Assembly: GCA_002751075.1 (NCBI GenBank)
Contig: NAOQ01000309.1
Coordinates: forward strand, 57,153 to 68,291
Reading direction: 5' to 3'
Source of the DNA: Ichthyophonus hoferi
Lineage: Eukaryota; Opisthokonta; Ichthyosporea; Ichthyophonida; Ichthyophonidae
Length of the DNA stretch: 11,139 nt
Part shown: positions 7,707-11,139 of the stretch, one piece after another
How positions within the stretch are numbered: position 1 is the stretch's first letter
Layout: every line of letters begins with the position of its first letter
The notes under the pieces: model-generated
The model's input: the letters and a program-made list of their open reading frames with translations, nothing else
What the model was told of the DNA's origin: nothing
The model's database searches: none
Program-made: the position numbers and the translations under genes

Positions 7707-9236
7707 TTAACACGCTCTGTACTCGAGCAACATATCATTCTGAGGCCTCAGGCCTATGAAGGCACGGAATATGTTCTCCATAGCCGCCCTCTGCTTAGAC
7801 AGGGCGTTGATCACAGGGGCCTTGGCTGGTACCAGAGGGGCCTTGAGCATGTAGGATAGAATAGAAAGGACACTGTTGAAGGGAAGAGGTGTGCTCATAT
7901 CTTCGGTTTTGTAGGTAACACGGGTCATCAACTCGGTGACAATGGCCAAGTCAATAATAAGAGGGCAAGCCAAAAGAGAGTCCTCACAGACGTTGTGCAT
8001 AGCAATAGTGCTCCTGCCACCCATAAAAATCTCGCTCACATACTCATCCATGGCACGTTTGCTATCACCGACAGCAGGGGCATACTTAATAACAATGACA
8101 TGATCAGGGTGCTCACCCTCCTCATACAGGATCCTGTTAGATGCAACCATGTCATCTACCACATTGGACTTGGAAATTTCTTTGGAACGGAACTGAGATG
8201 GAGCTGACAAGTTCTTACCATCATTGTTTCCGAGGTGATTGTAGGAGACAATGGATACAGGCTTGATACCAGCACCCACCAGGAAATCAACAAGTACTGA
8301 CTTCATCTTGGTCTGGCCAGACTTGAAATCATCACCACCAATAAAGCTACCCTCACGGTGGGCGAGTTCAATGGCACCTGGGACAAAAGTGTTCTGAGGA
8401 GAACCATTGATGAAAGGTACCTTTTCAAGGATGCACGCTACGGCAAAGAGGGTAGAGGGGGCAACCTCGGGATGGCTAGTATTAATTGACTTAAGGAGGT
8501 TGTCAGCGGTATCATTAACACCCACTACTATGTCACTGAAGCGTTCAGTATTGGCGGACCATATCACAACCATAGAGTCAAGGCTGTTGGCAGCCTTGAA
8601 GTCACGAATATCCTTACGGAGATGCTCAAGATGCACCTTCTTGTCCTTTCCAGGGATGACGTTATTAGCACGCTCTGACTGGTTGGCAGCAATGTAGTCA
8701 GGATAGTAGACAGAGGGAAGGGGTTTGTACTCCTTCAGGATGGGGGCCACCTGGCGCTGAAGATCAGGCTCAAGAACCATCGCCCTCTCCATAGCATCAG
8801 CAAGGTTAGCATTGTTGATGTCCCAACCACCAAGGACAAAGTCATCAGGATGGACCATAGGGAGCATATCGTGGAAGGGAATGTAAACCTCATCTCCCTT
8901 ATCATCCACACCAGCACGCACTGTAGAAGCCATCATCACAGATCCAAGGTAGTTGGCTTTGACAAGACCCTCGCGTGTGCGCCAAGACATCTTATGTTTG
9001 TTGGCAACAATAGATGCGGTAACGGTAGAGCCGTTGTTTCCACCCCAACCAACCACCATCATACCGTACTTGGGTACCTTGGTCTTGGTCTCAAACGTAT
9101 AGTTTGTTGACACAGGTGTGGCCGTAGCAACTCCTTCGTCATCTTTTATAATGCGTGTCGTCTCATACTTGTAGTTAGATGTAATGGAATCGGCCCCGTA
9201 GGTGACATTAGGAGAGTTAACCTTAATGAGAACCAT
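7707..9236 (-). CDS. INO1: myo-Inositol-1-phosphate synthase
   Basis: A complete intronless gene of 509 residues (the yeast enzyme is 533). The cytosolic, NAD-dependent enzyme converts glucose 6-phosphate to 1D-myo-inositol 3-phosphate, the committed step of inositol and hence phosphoinositide synthesis. The NAD-binding loop [12 protein letters not shown] is at 63-74, [18 protein letters not shown] at 135-152, IWSANTERF at 225-233, [12 protein letters not shown] at 277-288, [11 protein letters not shown] at 300-310 and [13 protein letters not shown] at 331-343. Lysines 352, 356, 393 and 481 lie in the same motifs as yeast catalytic lysines 369, 373, 412 and 489. The C-terminal [12 protein letters not shown] matches the family. 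The start ATG has A at -3 and G at +4. The N-terminus is slightly shorter than in yeast but the family core is whole. The gene is visibly richer in G+C than its flanks, which suits a well-expressed gene. Confidence 0.98.
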   Translation of the reverse strand: MVLIKVNSPNVTYGADSITSNYKYETTRIIKDDEGVATATPVSTNYTFETKTKVPKYGMMVVGWGGNNGSTVTASIVANKHKMSWRTREGLVKANYLGSVMMASTVRAGVDDKGDEVYIPFHDMLPMVHPDDFVLGGWDINNANLADAMERAMVLEPDLQRQVAPILKEYKPLPSVYYPDYIAANQSERANNVIPGKDKKVHLEHLRKDIRDFKAANSLDSMVVIWSANTERFSDIVVGVNDTADNLLKSINTSHPEVAPSTLFAVACILEKVPFINGSPQNTFVPGAIELAHREGSFIGGDDFKSGQTKMKSVLVDFLVGAGIKPVSIVSYNHLGNNDGKNLSAPSQFRSKEISKSNVVDDMVASNRILYEEGEHPDHVIVIKYAPAVGDSKRAMDEYVSEIFMGGRSTIAMHNVCEDSLLACPLIIDLAIVTELMTRVTYKTEDMSTPLPFNSVLSILSYMLKAPLVPAKAPVINALSKQRAAMENIFRAFIGLRPQNDMLLEYRAC

Positions 9237-9570
9237 TTTGAAAGTTTAAATTTATTTTTGTACTACGAATAAGTCACCAGCCGAAAATATTGCAACCGCC
9301 TGCCAAGATGAAAAACAGAGGCATAGCAGCAATTGAATATGAATGTAAATAAACACGTCGCTATATACCTTTTTAAAACGCATATTTCCCATGGATGATA
9401 TTGATGCAATACATTTATTTTTAGTATATATTTTATTATTGTTATGACTTGTAACCAATAATGCTTGATTTGGTTTTGATCGGAGCGGGGCGCTAAATGG
9501 CATTAGAGCCCAGTGGTTATTTATTAGATAAAAACAGCATAGAGAGTACACATTTTATTGGCTGCACAAA
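9237..9570 (-). promoter_or_regulatory. INO1 5' leader and core promoter
   Basis: On the - strand, TATA-like elements are GGTATATAG (9361-9369) and AATATATACT (about 9422-9431). CCAAT pentamers occur at 9455-9459 (+ strand) and 9557-9561 (- strand). A GC-rich patch GAGCGGGGCGC (about 9483-9493) contains GCGGGG, which fits the Mig1/CreA-type consensus SYGGRG. Between the TATA elements and the start codon is a short upstream frame (- strand, 9324 to 9274; 16 codons plus stop). It would lie in the leader if transcription starts near 9330 or further upstream. The pyrimidine-rich ...CATCTTGGCAG there could instead be a leader-intron acceptor. The transcription start is not determined. Confidence 0.4.
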
Positions 9571-9753
9571 AGATTACTATAAAATTATTAGTGACTATAT
9601 AAACAATTTATTTTAATATTAATTATTTTTTAGTTTGGTCAATTACATAAAATAAAAAAAGCTTTAAAGCGGGTTATTACAAAAAAATTAAAATTTTGGT
9701 TCCACTACAGTGAAGAAATCTATTTTTGTTGATCGAAATATACCTAAGATACC

Positions 9754-9763
9754 ATCACGTGAT
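9754..9763. promoter_or_regulatory. Palindromic E-box ATCACGTGAT upstream of INO1
   Basis: A perfect 10-bp palindrome around CACGTG at 9756-9761, about 520 bases upstream of the INO1 start. bHLH factors (Cbf1, Pho4, and the Ino2/Ino4 pair at CATGTG-type sites in yeast) bind such cores. A related ATCATGTGAT occurs at about 10506-10515. The link to inositol control is inference. Confidence 0.35.
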
Positions 9764-9799
9764 GAGGACCTACTAAAATTAGTTCATCTTGTATTCCTC

Positions 9800-10097
9800 T
9801 TGGCTACCTTCCATGACTTGGAAAAAAGAACTATGCAGGATATGGCATAAATTATAATATTATTATAATACATAATACATATAATATAATACATATATAA
9901 TCAAAAAACATCACTGCCAATTAATAAAGTTGGATATCATGGGTCAAATCTCGAATGGATTAGATTAGCTATCCTATCACATTACACAGGTCAATAGAAA
10001 TGTTTCTCTCACGTAGTAACTAGTTATAGCTAAGATGACAATTCCTTCCTTGACTACACGTCACGGCTTAGGAAAAGAGAAAATGTACAGGATATGG
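9800..10097 (+). repeat. Diverged direct duplication, about 250-bp period
   Basis: Copies at 9800-9845 and 10050-10097 both begin TTG(G/A)CTAC and continue through a GGAAAA-rich block. Both end CAGGATATGG, with roughly 70% identity by eye and a few indels. A second shared block, GATTAGATTA, follows each copy (9958-9967 and 10128-10137). Copy 1 has an extra AT-rich simple stretch of about 80 bases between its two blocks. No terminal repeats or coding content are seen, so this looks like an old local duplication and not a transposon. Confidence 0.4.
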
Positions 10098-10380
10098 TTA
10101 ACTATATTGAAGACACATGAAACAAATGATTAGATTAGGACAGCCCAGACCATCATGAAAAATATAATTATGAAAAACTTTAGTGGGTACGGTAACATAT
10201 GTTGAACTTGGTTTTAAGTCTAGAAATATGTACTTTATTGCCTATGGTACTCGTCACTAATGCATTTCCATATAATTTAATATATAATATTAATTATTAT
10301 TATTATTAAAATGATAAATACTATTTATTGCATTTTAATCTTTTCCTAGTGAAAATTCCTTCCGGATTCCAAATTAAATT

Positions 10381-10692
10381 ACGTATTGGCCAATACGTCA
10401 ATGTCTATTGGTTATTTAAAAACCCGCAGTGTGATTTCCAGGTAGTGATTTGATAACAAGTTTAATAAACACGTAAACGAATAGAAATAAACCAACCACC
10501 AGCTTATCATGTGATCCAATAAGAAGACACTATAGAACATAATTGGCTTGAGGCTAGCTAATAGAATCAATCAATTCTAGTTACTGATAACGCTTGCTCA
10601 ACAAAAAAGAGTCATGCAATGTAATCAGCATGACGTTTACATATTCTAATCGCCAATGACCATGACCTAGCTTTTTGTTTTATATATTTTTA
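10381..10692 (+). promoter_or_regulatory. Promoter-like block facing right: 18-bp CCAAT palindrome, CCAAT boxes, TATA
   Basis: ACGTATTGGCCAATACGT at 10381-10398 is a perfect 18-bp palindrome holding two head-to-head CCAAT boxes. More CCAAT or ATTGG pentamers follow near 10407, 10515, 10541 and 10653, and a TATATATTTTTA element lies at 10681-10692. The order CCAAT boxes then TATA suggests a + strand gene starting after about 10700. It would be divergent from INO1. Confidence 0.4.
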
Positions 10693-10807
10693 TGCCGAGT
10701 ACGTTTTATTAAAATGTCCGTTGCATCCTTCACATATTCTAAAAGTAATAACTGGAGATTGGGTGCCAAAATAAAAAATGTGCGATATCATTTTAAAAAT
10801 TAAAAAT

Positions 10808-10861
10808 ATGATGATTAAAAACGTGATCGCCTATACTATATCTGTCTTATCCCTTGTGCAG
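10808..10861 (+). CDS. Possible first exon (signal-peptide-like), partial and speculative
   Basis: ATG at 10808 opens MMIKNVIAYTISVLSLVQ, which resembles a secretory signal peptide (Lys then a hydrophobic run). It is followed by a good splice donor CAG|GTGAGA at 10862. It lies about 115 bases after a TATA element. Against it, an earlier ATG at 10714 opens a 29-codon frame, the same CAG could be a splice acceptor since a pyrimidine-rich run precedes it, and I cannot identify the next exon before the window ends. No homology is recognised. Confidence 0.15.
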
Positions 10862-11139
10862 GTGAGATATGGACGAGTTTATATCTCGACACATCGGTTT
10901 GGGTTGGGGATTAGATAATATATATGCAAATATTAATTAACTCGTTCACATTTATGCAATACTAGGATTACTGAACCAAAAAAAGGATTATGACATTTAA
11001 AACCTAATTATTATTTGCAAATTCTCTCCGGGAGAGCCAACATAATACCGCAAGAAAGGGGTATTTGACAGTTAAAAAAAATTGTAACAAACAATTACAT
11101 GGGAATTGAAGCGAGTAAAATAACTAAAAATAAACTGAT
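10862..11139. other. Right edge, no supported feature
   Basis: AT-rich DNA up to the window end. If the candidate exon at 10808-10861 is real, this is its intron. A TACTGA branch-like motif and several AG dinucleotides (such as ATTTGACAG near 11070) are present, but none is followed by a convincing open frame. Confidence 0.4.

Noticed and set aside
7995-9110. Antisense and alternative frames within INO1
   Set aside because: Shadows of a strongly conserved gene with high G+C.
9252-9551. 99-codon - strand frame upstream of INO1
   Set aside because: It spans the INO1 promoter TATA elements and has no domain. Only its region as a leader or possible uORF was kept.
9757-9850. C/D box snoRNA starting at GTGATGA
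   Set aside because: The C-box-like motif is present, but no D box (CTGA) lies at a fitting distance and there is no terminal stem.
1-11139. Transposon, virus-like element or CRISPR array
   Set aside because: No transposase, reverse transcriptase or capsid-like frame, no long terminal repeats, and no regularly spaced repeats were seen. The repeats present are microsatellites and short local duplications.

Overview
The window looks like fungal nuclear DNA that is very AT-rich (intergenic stretches look about 70-75% A+T). Three things point to a fungus: an N-terminus that starts as a fungal Zn(II)2Cys6 cluster, short GT-AG introns (one with a textbook TACTAAC branch point), and a fungal-type myo-inositol-1-phosphate synthase. 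Many poorly conserved AT-rich intergenic bases and a gene with several introns would suit an early-diverging lineage, but I cannot name the species. I see no transposon, virus-like element or CRISPR array.

Layout, left to right. (1) Positions 1-1162, + strand: the 3' part of a gene with at least three in-window exons (106-170, 462-514, 736-1162). Joined, they encode the C-terminal half of a divergent CRAL-TRIO/BCH (Sec14-like, p50RhoGAP-type) domain followed by an acidic tail. The last intron carries a long TTACTA-type microsatellite. (2) 1163-1994: the 3' flank shared by two convergent genes, with a poly(A) signal on each strand. (3) 1995-3776, - strand: an intact 593-codon transcription-factor-like gene. 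It has a perfect first half of a Zn2Cys6 cluster, an abnormal second half, and a second Cys/His cluster in the middle of the protein. (4) 3777-7123: about 3.3 kb with no gene I can support. It holds the promoter of the factor, several simple repeats and hairpins, and a dense cluster of CCAAT boxes at 6421-6824. (5) 7128-7201, - strand: a 74-base intronless tRNA-Val(CAC) with an adjacent T4 terminator. (6) 7707-9236, - strand: a complete, intronless INO1 gene of 509 codons. (7) 9237-11139: the upstream region of INO1, with TATA and CCAAT elements and a palindromic CACGTG E-box. It also holds a diverged ~250-bp direct duplication and, further right, a promoter-like block (18-bp CCAAT palindrome, further CCAAT boxes, TATA) facing a gene that probably starts near or beyond the right edge.

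The genes do not form an obvious pathway cluster. INO1 makes inositol phosphate for phosphoinositide lipids, and a Sec14-like/BCH protein may bind lipids or small GTPases, but linking them would be speculation. The most interesting items are the aberrant zinc-cluster protein with its extra Cys/His cluster, the inverted CCAAT architecture (ATTGGCCAAT palindromes present twice and 11 CCAAT pentamers in about 400 bp with no gene nearby), and the spliced BCH gene, which is invisible to simple ORF calling.
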